Below are positions 9,135-16,799 of a stretch of DNA of 64,000 bases, in pieces (the stretch's first letter is position 1; each line of letters begins with the position of its first letter). Under the pieces are notes generated by a model that saw nothing but the letters and a program-made list of their open reading frames with translations, had not been told where the DNA came from and ran no database searches. The stretch lies in assembly GCF_000479335.1 (NCBI RefSeq), contig NC_022584.1, forward strand, positions 1,054,001 through 1,118,000, in the 5' to 3' direction. A program made the position numbers and the translations under genes. The DNA is from Streptococcus ilei (lineage in GTDB: Bacteria; Bacillota; Bacilli; Lactobacillales; Streptococcaceae).

Positions 9135-10229
9135 TTATTCTTCCACTCTCACCGGCACCCGGCCCCAGGTTTGTTCCGGTAGTTGGGGATGGCCCAATTG
9201 ATAGACTTGGTCTGCTTGCTGACTCAGGGCATCCCAAGGTTCCTTACCAATCCGCGTCACAACGTTCACTTGACCTTTTAGTGACTTGAGGTGGGCTTGG
9301 CCTTTTTCAGTAAAGCCCAAGACATGGATAGCGGTCGGCAAGATTTCTTCTCTCGCACCTACTAAGATATAAGTCAAAATGCGGCGCACACGCGCCTTGG
9401 TATAGCGCTTGGTCGCCACCTGGTTAACCAAGTCTTCCACAGAGCTCGCGCTTCGAATGGCATCCTTTATCCGATTGGCCAGTTCTTCATTGACCTGAAA
9501 TATCTGTGTCAGATCCGGATGGGTTAGGATTTGATAATTGAGCAGTTGAAAATAATCTTCCCAAGTCACCTGCGGAGCCGACTGAAAGAGTTGGCTATTG
9601 GGCATAAATTTGTCAACAAAGTCCTGATCTTCCTTGTTAAGGCGAAGACTCGTAGCAGAAGCATAGGCCACTTCTTTTTCTTCTGAATGGTAGCCCGCTC
9701 CCTGCCGTTGGATGGGCTTAAGCGCAATCGCCTTCCCAGCACAAGCCTTGGCATAAGCCAAGCCCAAGATATGGTTGGGAGTAGCCCCTGTAAACTCCAC
9801 TCCAGCAAAGGTTTCCCACATCTTTTGGGTCTTTTGTGGATAGGATAAATCTTCTGGAAGACTTCGTAGGAAAGCTTCCATTTCTCTTTTTTTCTCAGAG
9901 TAAACTGTCGCAATCGCTTGGTAATCCAAGACTTCTTCTGTCCCAAAGGTCAATTGATCAATTCCCAGACGGGACAAGATCTCCACCGCGCCCTTGGCAA
10001 AATGGTCAGCTGACTGAACAGCCACGAGAAAGGGGAGCTCGACCACCAGGTCCGCTCCATTTTCCAAAGCCATCTGGGCTCGCGTCCACTTGTCTACAAT
10101 GGCAGGCTCACCACGTTGGACAAAATTCCCGGACATGGCAACAATCTTCAGTCCTTCTGCCTGATCCAACAAGTACTTGTGGCCATTGTGAAAGGGATTA
10201 AATTCTGCAATAATTCCTGTAACTGTCAT
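9135..10229 (-). CDS. tmcAL: tRNA(Met) cytidine acetate ligase
   Basis: A 364-residue TmcAL (YlbM) protein, which makes N4-acetylcytidine at the wobble base of elongator tRNA(Met) using acetate and ATP. The nucleotidyltransferase start [17 protein letters not shown] holds the HxGH-like site, followed by [24 protein letters not shown] and ADLVVELP. The length matches the family. It is the last gene of the yqeG-to-tmcAL cluster and starts 6 nt after the methyltransferase stop. Confidence 0.94.
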   Translation of the reverse strand: MTVTGIIAEFNPFHNGHKYLLDQAEGLKIVAMSGNFVQRGEPAIVDKWTRAQMALENGADLVVELPFLVAVQSADHFAKGAVEILSRLGIDQLTFGTEEVLDYQAIATVYSEKKREMEAFLRSLPEDLSYPQKTQKMWETFAGVEFTGATPNHILGLAYAKACAGKAIALKPIQRQGAGYHSEEKEVAYASATSLRLNKEDQDFVDKFMPNSQLFQSAPQVTWEDYFQLLNYQILTHPDLTQIFQVNEELANRIKDAIRSASSVEDLVNQVATKRYTKARVRRILTYILVGAREEILPTAIHVLGFTEKGQAHLKSLKGQVNVVTRIGKEPWDALSQQADQVYQLGHPQLPEQTWGRVPVRVEE

Positions 10230-10235
10230 GCTATC

Positions 10236-10976
10236 CTACTTCTGTGCTACGAAAAACCAACGTTTGCTAGTCTTTGTTGGCTCCTTATCTTCAAAGTCCG
10301 CGTAGAGTTTAAAGGATTTAAAGCCAGCCTGCTCCAATAAGATATCATAGGTCAAGACTTCATAGGTGCGTTCTTCATGGACTTCATCGTGGCGACTAAA
10401 GGAGCCATCCTCTTCTTGGACGAAGAAGGTCAGCTCATGGACAATCGAATGAGGGGCTCCATCCTCGTAGGTATCCCAGAGCATGGCAAAATCTTCCGCA
10501 TTTTCATGGTAAGAATAGCCTGGAAAAACCTCATCAGTCTGGTAGGTCGAATGGACATCAAAGATAAAAACACCATCTTCATTCAGAGCATTATAGACTT
10601 CTTTGAAGACATCTCCCACTTCTACTTCGTCTTGCATGTAGCAGATGGAATCGGAATAGCAGGTCACAAAGTCGTAGCTACCTGCTTGCGACAAGTCCAG
10701 CATATTGCCCTCGATAAAATCAATCTTTTGCTTGGCTGAAGTAGCTCTTTTTTCAGCAATTTTCAGCATGTCAGCGCTCAGGTCTAACCCTGTCACATCA
10801 AAACCAGCTTGGGAAAAGCGGACAGACTGAATCCCTGTCCCACACGCCAATTCCAGTAATTTTTTCTTATCTTTTGTCTTTGGGAGATGACGAAGAGAGA
10901 AATCCGTCCACAAATCATACAGGCTGTCATCCATGACCGCATCATAGACTGCCGCAAAGGTTTCATAAGTCGCCAT
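10236..10976 (-). CDS. Class I SAM-dependent methyltransferase
   Basis: A 246-residue Rossmann methyltransferase. Motif I is LLELACGTGIQSVRFSQAG, with the acidic LDLSADML next and IDFIEGNMLDL after it. The ATG at 10976 (MATYETFAAVYD) is chosen by family likeness; a longer frame opens at a TTG (11045) but its extra residues look non-coding. No convincing Shine-Dalgarno precedes 10976. The methyl acceptor is unknown; the gene sits with rsfS and tmcAL in a conserved translation-related cluster. Confidence 0.85.
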   Translation of the reverse strand: MATYETFAAVYDAVMDDSLYDLWTDFSLRHLPKTKDKKKLLELACGTGIQSVRFSQAGFDVTGLDLSADMLKIAEKRATSAKQKIDFIEGNMLDLSQAGSYDFVTCYSDSICYMQDEVEVGDVFKEVYNALNEDGVFIFDVHSTYQTDEVFPGYSYHENAEDFAMLWDTYEDGAPHSIVHELTFFVQEEDGSFSRHDEVHEERTYEVLTYDILLEQAGFKSFKLYADFEDKEPTKTSKRWFFVAQK

Positions 10977-11050
10977 AATCATGATACAAAGAGCGTTAAA
11001 GACATAGAGAAAATAGAAAGCTTTCCGACGTATCATCAGACACAAGGAAA

Positions 11051-11110
11051 GTGAGTCTTTTTCTCACAGCTTTTAGCTCGTGTTCCGTTATCAACCTAAC
11101 CAAACACGAG
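11051..11110. other. Inverted repeats in the rsfS-methyltransferase gap
   Basis: The 207-nt gap holds GTGAG/CTCAC (11051-11067) and an 8-bp pair CTCGTGTT (11077-11084) with AACACGAG (11103-11110). They form hairpins in the leader of the methyltransferase gene. No known motif is recognised. Confidence 0.35.
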
Positions 11111-11147
11111 GCCCCATCCTTTCTTTCCATAGAATTTCAATTTAACC

Positions 11148-11176
11148 AACAAAACCCAGTTGCTACCAACTGAGTT
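11148..11176 (-). terminator. Probable terminator after rsfS
   Basis: Stem AACTCAGTTG / CAACTGGGTT with loop GTAG on the minus strand (one mismatch), followed by TTTTGTTGGTT. It starts 8 nt beyond the rsfS stop. The T-run is imperfect, so read-through is likely. Confidence 0.6.
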
Positions 11177-11183
11177 TACCTAC

Positions 11184-11537
11184 TTATGCTAAGGCTGCTG
11201 AAAGATCGACAGCACTTGCTTCGTGCCATAGCTTTTCTAAGTTATAGTGGGTACGCATTTCTTCTGAGAAGACATGGACTACTACACCCCCTAAGTCAAG
11301 AAGGACCCAACCTCCAGCTGAGTCACCTTCGACGTGGCTGGCATTGCCACCAGCTTCAACGACTTTCTCACGAATATTCTCTGCGATCGCTTCCAACTGA
11401 CGGCTATTCATAGAGCTTGCGATGACAAAATAATCTGTCACGCTGGTCAAGCTTTGAACATCCAAAGCCACAATGTCTTCTGCACGTTTTTCATCGGCAG
11501 CTTTAACAACAAGTTCAAGTAATCCTTTTTCTTTCAT
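11184..11537 (-). CDS. rsfS: Ribosomal silencing factor
   Basis: A 117-residue RsfS (Iojap) protein. It binds ribosomal protein L14 and blocks 30S-50S joining in starvation. Family segments: [44 protein letters not shown] and the C-terminal YNLEKLW. The gene begins immediately after the yqeK stop, with GAGG 5 nt upstream inside yqeK, so it is coupled. Confidence 0.96.
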   Translation of the reverse strand: MKEKGLLELVVKAADEKRAEDIVALDVQSLTSVTDYFVIASSMNSRQLEAIAENIREKVVEAGGNASHVEGDSAGGWVLLDLGGVVVHVFSEEMRTHYNLEKLWHEASAVDLSAALA

Positions 11538-12131
11538 TTAGTCCTCTTTCAAATATTTCACAAAGGCGTTGTAGGTTTCAAGGGTTTGGGGATAAATGGG
11601 CAATCCTTGGTGAGCCAGGTGTTCGACTGTGCGAGCTGTCTCATAGGCCACGGCACGATCCAAGGAGACTTGAGCGATGTCACGTGCTTGCTCTACCCCT
11701 GGAAAGGCCCGGTTGTGTTCAATATAATCTGCCACATAGACAATCTTGTCTAAGGTTGACATCTGTCCACTCCCCACGGTGTGAATCTCAATACTCCGAA
11801 GAATGGCTGGGTCTGTCAGTCCGAGGTCTTCTTGGATCTTGTATATCCCGACCATCCCATGCCAGACATTGTTACCCCAGTTTTTTAATGCTAGATCCAG
11901 CTCATAGCGATCGATCAAGTCCAGAAATTCCTGATCTGATAATTTCTTGGCGTAGTCATGTAATAAACCGGCTAAGCCAGCCTGCTCTTCATCAGCCCCA
12001 TAGCGTTTGGCCAAGTCACGCGCAGCCTTCTCAACTCCTAAACAATGAGTTAGTCGCTTTTCTGGCAGGATTTGACGCATTTTTTCGAGCAAGACCTCAC
12101 GAGAAAAGCCGAGATAGTTTTCATAGGTCAT
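11538..12131 (-). CDS. yqeK: HD-domain bis(5'-nucleosyl)-tetraphosphatase (YqeK)
   Basis: A 197-residue HD phosphohydrolase. The metal site shows as [16 protein letters not shown] (first His) and AGLLHDYAK (HD), with later HGMVG and IHTVGS histidines. YqeK enzymes cleave Ap4A symmetrically to two ADP. It overlaps nadD by 4 nt (ATGA), the usual nadD-yqeK-rsfS arrangement of Firmicutes. Confidence 0.93.
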   Translation of the reverse strand: MTYENYLGFSREVLLEKMRQILPEKRLTHCLGVEKAARDLAKRYGADEEQAGLAGLLHDYAKKLSDQEFLDLIDRYELDLALKNWGNNVWHGMVGIYKIQEDLGLTDPAILRSIEIHTVGSGQMSTLDKIVYVADYIEHNRAFPGVEQARDIAQVSLDRAVAYETARTVEHLAHQGLPIYPQTLETYNAFVKYLKED

Positions 12132-12760
12132 TGATACAATCCTTCTTTCTTGATGTAGTCCAAGACTGGTTTTGGCAACATAAAGTTGGGCGTCCGACCT
12201 TGAGCGATAAAATCTCGCACCATGCTAGAAGAGATATCCATCAAGGGAACATCGACCCAAATCACTGGGTAAGAGGTTCCCGCCTTGTAACGGGGACGTT
12301 GAACACCAACAAACTGGACCATCTCCACTAACTCGTCAATCCGATACCATTTTGGCAGGTAGTCCACCATATCAGCTCCAATGATAAAGTAATAGTCTGT
12401 ATCTGGGTCTCGCTCATTGAGCAACTTCATCGTATCGTAGGTATAAGAGATCCCTTTACGCTCTAGCTCAATCGTCTCGATTTCTAGCCCTTCAATCCCT
12501 TCGATGGCTAGTTCTAGCATTTTCAGGCGATGACGCTCATCAATGGTTTCTTTTTTATCCACATGCGGAGGCTCATATTCTGGCATGAGAAGGACCTGGT
12601 CCAAGCCCAATTGTTGTCGGACCTGGTCTGCAACCACGAGATGGGCATTATGGACCGGATTGAAATTCCCACCCAAAATACCAACTTGTTTGCGTTTCTT
12701 GTCTTTGATCTCTGGCTCTAACTCTACCTTGGTAAAGGGAGTCAATAGTTCAATTGCCAT
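12128..12760 (-). CDS. nadD: Nicotinate-nucleotide adenylyltransferase
   Basis: A 210-residue NadD that converts nicotinate mononucleotide plus ATP to deamido-NAD. The nucleotidyltransferase site is [19 protein letters not shown] near residue 27, and [11 protein letters not shown] near residue 180 matches the ISSTxxR motif. GAGGAG lies upstream at about 9 nt. A 25-residue N-terminal extension precedes the catalytic core, as is common in streptococcal NadD. Confidence 0.95.
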   Translation of the reverse strand: MAIELLTPFTKVELEPEIKDKKRKQVGILGGNFNPVHNAHLVVADQVRQQLGLDQVLLMPEYEPPHVDKKETIDERHRLKMLELAIEGIEGLEIETIELERKGISYTYDTMKLLNERDPDTDYYFIIGADMVDYLPKWYRIDELVEMVQFVGVQRPRYKAGTSYPVIWVDVPLMDISSSMVRDFIAQGRTPNFMLPKPVLDYIKKEGLYQ

Positions 12761-12781
12761 AGGTTTGCTCTCCTCGATGTC

Positions 12782-13093
12782 TTAGATTTCTTTTACTTTG
12801 ACTGAAATCTTCCGGTTTTCTTTTTTGCTTGATTGTTTATACAAAATCAGGATGCGTCCAATTTTTTGAACCGTATCCACACCGATTTCTTCTTCCAAGA
12901 TTTCCGCTACTTCATGAATGTTCTCATCTGTATTTTGAAGAAGGGTCACCTTGATCAGTTCGCGAGCGTCTAGTGCTTGGCGAACACTGGTTTTGATTTG
13001 GTCATTGAGCCCATTTTTCCCGATTTGGATAATGGGTTTGAGGCTGTGGGCTTGGCTATTGAGGAAAGCCCGTTGTTTGGATGTTAATGTCAT
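12782..13093 (-). CDS. yhbY: YhbY/CRS1 family RNA-binding protein, ribosome assembly
   Basis: A 103-residue CRM-domain protein starting MTLTSKQRAFLNSQAHSLKP, with the IQIGKNGLNDQIKTSV segment whose GKNG loop contacts RNA. YhbY-type proteins associate with pre-50S particles. The frame stays open upstream to an ATG at 13168, but the start at 13093 is chosen by family length. The extension would be encoded by the structured element at 13116-13253. No strong Shine-Dalgarno precedes 13093. Confidence 0.9.
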   Translation of the reverse strand: MTLTSKQRAFLNSQAHSLKPIIQIGKNGLNDQIKTSVRQALDARELIKVTLLQNTDENIHEVAEILEEEIGVDTVQKIGRILILYKQSSKKENRKISVKVKEI

Positions 13094-13115
13094 GTTTTTA
13101 CAATGTTTCTTTTTT

Positions 13116-13253
13116 GATACTTTTCTCTTGTGGTGGCGGTCGTCAGCGACCTCCTTACGGAGTTCCATGACTTAAATTTGAGCCTAGGTCTCAAACTTTC
13201 CGCGCCTAAGTAGTAAAACATCTACTTAGGCTTTCACCACAGTGAAAAGTATC
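13116..13253 (-). ncRNA. Candidate structured RNA/leader element between yqeH and yhbY
   Basis: An interrupted closing helix pairs GATACTTTTC (13116-13125) with GAAAAGTATC (13244-13253) and TGTGGTG (13129-13135) with CACCACA (13235-13241). Four hairpins lie inside: 10 bp (13204-13213 with 13222-13231), 6 bp (13177-13182 with 13190-13195), 4 bp (13151-13154 with 13159-13162) and 5 bp (13138-13142 with 13147-13151; the last two share base 13151). Read on the minus strand, the 4-bp hairpin has a GUAA loop of GNRA type, which favours that strand. It ends 22 nt before the yhbY ATG. It could be a cis-regulatory leader, a processed RNA or a miniature inverted-repeat element; I do not recognise the family. 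Confidence 0.6.
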
Positions 13254-13311
13254 CTTTCTAGGCTCGTTGCACTCGCCCCTGTCTAAAAAGAAACGGTTTC
13301 CTTTCATATTT

Positions 13312-14418
13312 TTAAATGATAGCTTTGCGTGATACGACGGCGACGCCTTCTGGTGCCCAGACCGCTACTTTGGCTTCTCCATTGACGCGGATCCAGCCAA
13401 GTCCAGAGATAACGAGATCCGTCTTGTCCTTGATGGTAAACTCATGAGAAACCAATGGTGGGAAGTCTTCTTTTTCCTTGCTATTAGGAGGGGTTAGTAA
13501 GCCTCCGACATGCTTGTCGTAAAAGGCCGTCGCTCCTTCTAGTTTGGTTCGGTGAAGCTTGAGTTCATTGTCAAAGAAGGCGGTAAAACCTTGCTTTTCT
13601 CCCTTGATAAAGTCAAAGCGTCCCAAGCCACCCAAGAAGAGAGTTTGCTCTGGATTGAGCTGGTAGGTCTTGGGTTTGATTTCCTTTTTAGGACTGACAT
13701 ACTTGAGGTTTTTAGCGGTCAAGTAGTGAGCCATCTGGTGGCGATGGATAATCCCCGGTGTATCGTAGATGTAGGATCCATCGTCCAGTGGGATTTCAAT
13801 CTTATCCAGTGTCGTCCCTGGGAAGCGAGAGGTCGTGATGATATCCTTGTCCCCAGTGATTTCTTGGATAATCGCATTGATGAGGGTCGATTTCCCTACG
13901 TTGGTCACACCCACCACGTAAACATCACGGCCTTTGCGGTGCTGCTCAATCTTTTCCATCAAGTCCTTAATGGCACTCTTGTTTTGGGCAGAGGTGAGGA
14001 CCACATCAACAGGACGCATCCCTTCTTCGTGGGCTCGCTCCATCAACCAATGCGTCACCTTGTTGTCCTTGACAGACTTGGGCAGGATATCCTTTTTATT
14101 TCCGACCAAGAGAACATCATTTCCTGCTACAAAACGAGGCAATCCAGGAATGACGGAGCCATTAAAGTCAAAAATATCCACTACATTGACCACAAGAGCG
14201 TCACTATCTCCTACTTCGTGAAGCAATTTTAGGAAATCATCATCTGTCAGATGCACATCTGTAATTTCATTGTAGTGACGGAGACGGAAACAGCGTTGGC
14301 AATAAACTTCGCCTGTTTCCAATCCCTTTTCAAGAGCTGATTGGGGAGTATAGCCTAGTCCCTCTTTGTTTTCTGTCTGAATGGGCGCTCCACAGCCAAT
14401 ACAGAATAATTCTTCCAT
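13312..14418 (-). CDS. yqeH: Ribosome biogenesis GTPase YqeH
   Basis: A 368-residue circularly permuted GTPase needed for 30S assembly. The N-terminal zinc finger shows as CIGCGAPIQ and YCQRCFRLRHYN. Then come G4 (LLVGNKKDIL), G5 (TSAQNKSA), G1 (VGVTNVGKSTLINA), G2 region and G3 (DTPGI), the permuted order of the YqeH/YlqF class. The start lies 2 nt after yqeG with AAGGAA inside the yqeG end. Confidence 0.96.
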   Translation of the reverse strand: MEELFCIGCGAPIQTENKEGLGYTPQSALEKGLETGEVYCQRCFRLRHYNEITDVHLTDDDFLKLLHEVGDSDALVVNVVDIFDFNGSVIPGLPRFVAGNDVLLVGNKKDILPKSVKDNKVTHWLMERAHEEGMRPVDVVLTSAQNKSAIKDLMEKIEQHRKGRDVYVVGVTNVGKSTLINAIIQEITGDKDIITTSRFPGTTLDKIEIPLDDGSYIYDTPGIIHRHQMAHYLTAKNLKYVSPKKEIKPKTYQLNPEQTLFLGGLGRFDFIKGEKQGFTAFFDNELKLHRTKLEGATAFYDKHVGGLLTPPNSKEKEDFPPLVSHEFTIKDKTDLVISGLGWIRVNGEAKVAVWAPEGVAVVSRKAII

Positions 14419-14420
14419 TC

Positions 14421-14948
14421 TTAAATTCCTTTTTTGTATACAATCGGACCATATTTTTCGGCCATTTGCTTCATAACACGGCGTTCACGCGCTCGGTTGA
14501 TCTGGGTCTTGATGGAATCATGCTTGACCAAGGGCTTGACCAAAATCGAACGAATGCCCGCCCGATGAGCAGCCCGAATATCGGTCATTAGTTGATCCCC
14601 CACCATGACCACTTCATTTTTCTCATAGTGGAAACGCTTGAGAGCCCGATCAATCCCAAAGGTAAAGGGCTTGAGTGACCAAGCTTCATAGTCAATATCA
14701 AATTTCTCAACCGCACGTTTGACCCGTTTAGGACTATTATTGGACACCACGATGACCCGAATCCCGCCATCACGAAGGTCATGCAACCACTGGCGCATTT
14801 CAGGAGTTCCATCCGGATTATTCCAAGCAATCAAGGTGTTATCCAAATCCACAAGAACGGCCTTGATGCCCTCTTTTTTCAAGTCTGCAACGGTGAGATC
14901 ATAGGCTGCTTCCACCGCAAAATCTGGTTTGTAATTTTCGATTGACAC
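14421..14948 (-). CDS. yqeG: YqeG family HAD-IIIA phosphatase
   Basis: A 175-residue HAD phosphatase. Motif I is VLVDLDNTLIAW, motif II VVSNNSP, and the late MVGDQLMTDIRAA holds the metal-binding aspartates. A GTG start at 14948 is preferred: GGAG lies 6 nt before it, and the upstream ATG (14960) overlaps that GGAG itself and has no ribosome site. First gene of the yqeG-yqeH-yhbY cluster. Confidence 0.92.
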   Translation of the reverse strand: MSIENYKPDFAVEAAYDLTVADLKKEGIKAVLVDLDNTLIAWNNPDGTPEMRQWLHDLRDGGIRVIVVSNNSPKRVKRAVEKFDIDYEAWSLKPFTFGIDRALKRFHYEKNEVVMVGDQLMTDIRAAHRAGIRSILVKPLVKHDSIKTQINRARERRVMKQMAEKYGPIVYKKGI

Positions 14949-15067
14949 GTTGTTCTCCATTTTTTATATTCTCTTCATTGTAGCATAATTGGACGTATTT
15001 TGCACTTGCTTCATCGCCCCTATTGGAAAAAGCATAGTTTGGTTTGTTATCTAAAATAGACAAAATC

Positions 15068-15096
15068 GTTACAAACTTTCAAAAACATGATATAGT
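15068..15096 (+). promoter_or_regulatory. Promoter of the VTT-domain gene
   Basis: Extended -10 TGATATAGT (TATAGT at 15091-15096) with a TTACAA-like -35 about 16 nt upstream. Transcription would begin near 15103, which rules out the TTG opening at 15044 and supports the ATG at 15122. Confidence 0.6.
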
Positions 15097-15121
15097 AGAA
15101 GAAAAAATACATGGAAGAGTT

Positions 15122-15742
15122 ATGATAGCAAAAGAAAAAAAATTGAGGGAGGTTTCTCCTCTCCTCCAAAAAATCATCAATTGGTCCTCCATCATTGGAG
15201 CCCTTGCAACCCTTGCTTTCTGTATCTGGGCCTACTTTGCTGGTATCCTCCAATCCAAGGAAACCTTGTCGGCCTTTATTCTCCAAGCAGGAATCTTTGG
15301 ACCTCCTCTCTTTATCCTTCTTCAGATCCTTCAAACAGTGGTCCCTATTATCCCCGGCGCTCTAACATCTGTCGCTGGTGTCTTTATCTATGGCCACATC
15401 GTTGGGACCGTTTATAACTACATTGGAATTGTCATTGGCTGTGCCATTATCTTCCAGCTCGCAAGAATGTACGGGCCTAAGTTTGTCCAGTCTATGGTCA
15501 GTCAGAAGACTTACGACAAGTATATTAACTGGCTCAATGAAGGCAAACGGTTCGATCGCTTCTTTATCTTCATGATGATCTGGCCCATCAGCCCTGCAGA
15601 CTTCCTCTGCATGTTAGCTGGTTTGACCAATATGACCTTCAAACGCTACATGACGATTATTATTTTGTGCAAGCCGATTACTTTGGTCATCTACACCTAC
15701 GGTCTCACCTATATCATCGACTATTTCTGGCAAATGATGTAA
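15122..15742 (+). CDS. TVP38/TMEM64 (VTT domain) membrane protein
   Basis: A 206-residue polytopic membrane protein of the DedA-like VTT superfamily. After an N-terminal Lys-rich stretch and a first helix, the VTT core shows PIIPGALTSVAGVFIYGHIVGTVYNYIGIVIGC and a conserved PADFLCMLAGLT segment. Family members are lipid or small-solute membrane proteins; the substrate is not known. The start follows GGAAGAG. The gene stands alone on the plus strand, opposite yqeG and convergent with a DMT transporter. Confidence 0.88.
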   Translation: MIAKEKKLREVSPLLQKIINWSSIIGALATLAFCIWAYFAGILQSKETLSAFILQAGIFGPPLFILLQILQTVVPIIPGALTSVAGVFIYGHIVGTVYNYIGIVIGCAIIFQLARMYGPKFVQSMVSQKTYDKYINWLNEGKRFDRFFIFMMIWPISPADFLCMLAGLTNMTFKRYMTIIILCKPITLVIYTYGLTYIIDYFWQMM

Positions 15743-15775
15743 AAAAAGTTAGTTCAAAATAGAACTAACTTTTTA
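15743..15775. terminator. Bidirectional terminator
   Basis: AAAAGTTAGTTC pairs with GAACTAACTTTT around a short loop, with A-run on the left and T-run on the right. It serves both the plus-strand VTT gene and, overlapping its last bases, the convergent DMT gene. Confidence 0.9.
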
Positions 15776-15776
15776 T

Positions 15777-16688
15777 TTATAGAATCCCTTTTTCCTTTTG
15801 AATAATGAAGTCTTTTAGGGTGATGAGGAGGACTGCTAACAGAATCATGCCCATCCCCAAAAAATCAATGATAAAGAAATGTTCCTTCATAATGACAAAG
15901 GCAAAGAAAACCGCCGAAATCGGCTCAAAGGATGCCAGCAAGCTTCCTTTAACAGCCCCTACCAGAGAGGTCCCTTTCAGAAAGGCTGTATAGGCAAAAA
16001 TCGTCCCAATGACCACCAAACCAAAAAGAGCCATCCAGGTATCCAGTCTGTAGTTTCCAGAAGAAGAAAGAAGACCGCTAAAAGGGAGCATCAAGATTCC
16101 TGGAATGGCCATCCCAACTCCAATTACCAGCATACTTCCCCATTTTTGAATCAATTTAAGAGGTAAAATGATATAGAGGGCATAGGCAAAGGCTGACACC
16201 ACTCCCCAAGCCAAACCTTTGGGATTAATGGCCAGATGGTTGACTTGACCGTGTGTTGCTATTAAGAATGTGCCACCAATCGCTAGAAGCATCGAAATCA
16301 CTTCTGCTAGTGTAGGGGCCACTCTATCCTTGACACAAGTATAAGCCAAAATACCCACTGGACAGAGATACTGTAACACAGTGGCTGTCCCAGCATTGGA
16401 TTCTGCAATCGCCTCTAAATAGGTTAGCTGAGTCAATAACAATCCTAAAAAGGCAAAATTAAGGAGCGGAAGGTAGGAAGATTTATCTTTGACAAAGGCC
16501 AAAAACTTCTCCTTATCTGCAAGGCAGGAAAGAATAATAAGGACAATGCCAGAAAAAAGTAAACGAAGATTTGTTAAGCCAATAGCCGAAAATCCGTGAA
16601 CCATTAAATATTGCCCGCTGACTCCGGATAGTCCCCAAGCAATCCCCGCTATTAAAGTAATCAGAGTCCCTTTTAGAGTTGTAGACAT
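15777..16688 (-). CDS. DMT superfamily transporter (EamA family)
   Basis: A 303-residue protein with ten predicted membrane helices in two EamA repeats (about residues 8-140 and 155-290). GIAWGLSGVSGQYLM and LAWGVVSAFAYALYIILP open the two halves. EamA carriers export amino acids or other metabolites; the substrate cannot be assigned. Monocistronic. Confidence 0.9.
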   Translation of the reverse strand: MSTTLKGTLITLIAGIAWGLSGVSGQYLMVHGFSAIGLTNLRLLFSGIVLIILSCLADKEKFLAFVKDKSSYLPLLNFAFLGLLLTQLTYLEAIAESNAGTATVLQYLCPVGILAYTCVKDRVAPTLAEVISMLLAIGGTFLIATHGQVNHLAINPKGLAWGVVSAFAYALYIILPLKLIQKWGSMLVIGVGMAIPGILMLPFSGLLSSSGNYRLDTWMALFGLVVIGTIFAYTAFLKGTSLVGAVKGSLLASFEPISAVFFAFVIMKEHFFIIDFLGMGMILLAVLLITLKDFIIQKEKGIL

Positions 16689-16728
16689 GCTGCCTCCACA
16701 GATTTTTTTTACATCCTAATTGTAACAC

Positions 16729-16754
16729 AAAAATCAGCCCAAATGGGCTGATTT
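16729..16754 (-). terminator. Terminator of the pullulanase gene
   Basis: Perfect 10-bp stem AAATCAGCCC / GGGCTGATTT (16731-16740 with 16745-16754), loop ATTT, followed by TTTTTG on the minus strand. It lies 46 nt after the pullulanase stop and just upstream of the DMT gene. Confidence 0.85.
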
Positions 16755-16799
16755 ACTGTAGGATTTAAAAAGTATTTTTAAGGGCCCATCTAGAAGAGA

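Noticed and set aside
13116..13253. Pneumococcal BOX or RUP element as the identity of the yhbY-upstream structure
   Set aside because: The ends and internal modules do not match the boxA/boxC or RUP sequences as I remember them; kept as unassigned.
13289..13302. AAACGGTTTCC upstream of the structured element, similar to the ScrR operator core
   Set aside because: No sugar gene nearby and no promoter at this spot; an 8-base core can occur by chance.
13552..14232. 226-codon plus-strand open frame opposite yqeH
   Set aside because: Antisense shadow of the YqeH GTPase domain with no family likeness or start signal.
15044..15121. N-terminal extension of the VTT-domain protein from TTG 15044
   Set aside because: The likely promoter (-10 at 15091) lies inside it, so this part is probably not transcribed.
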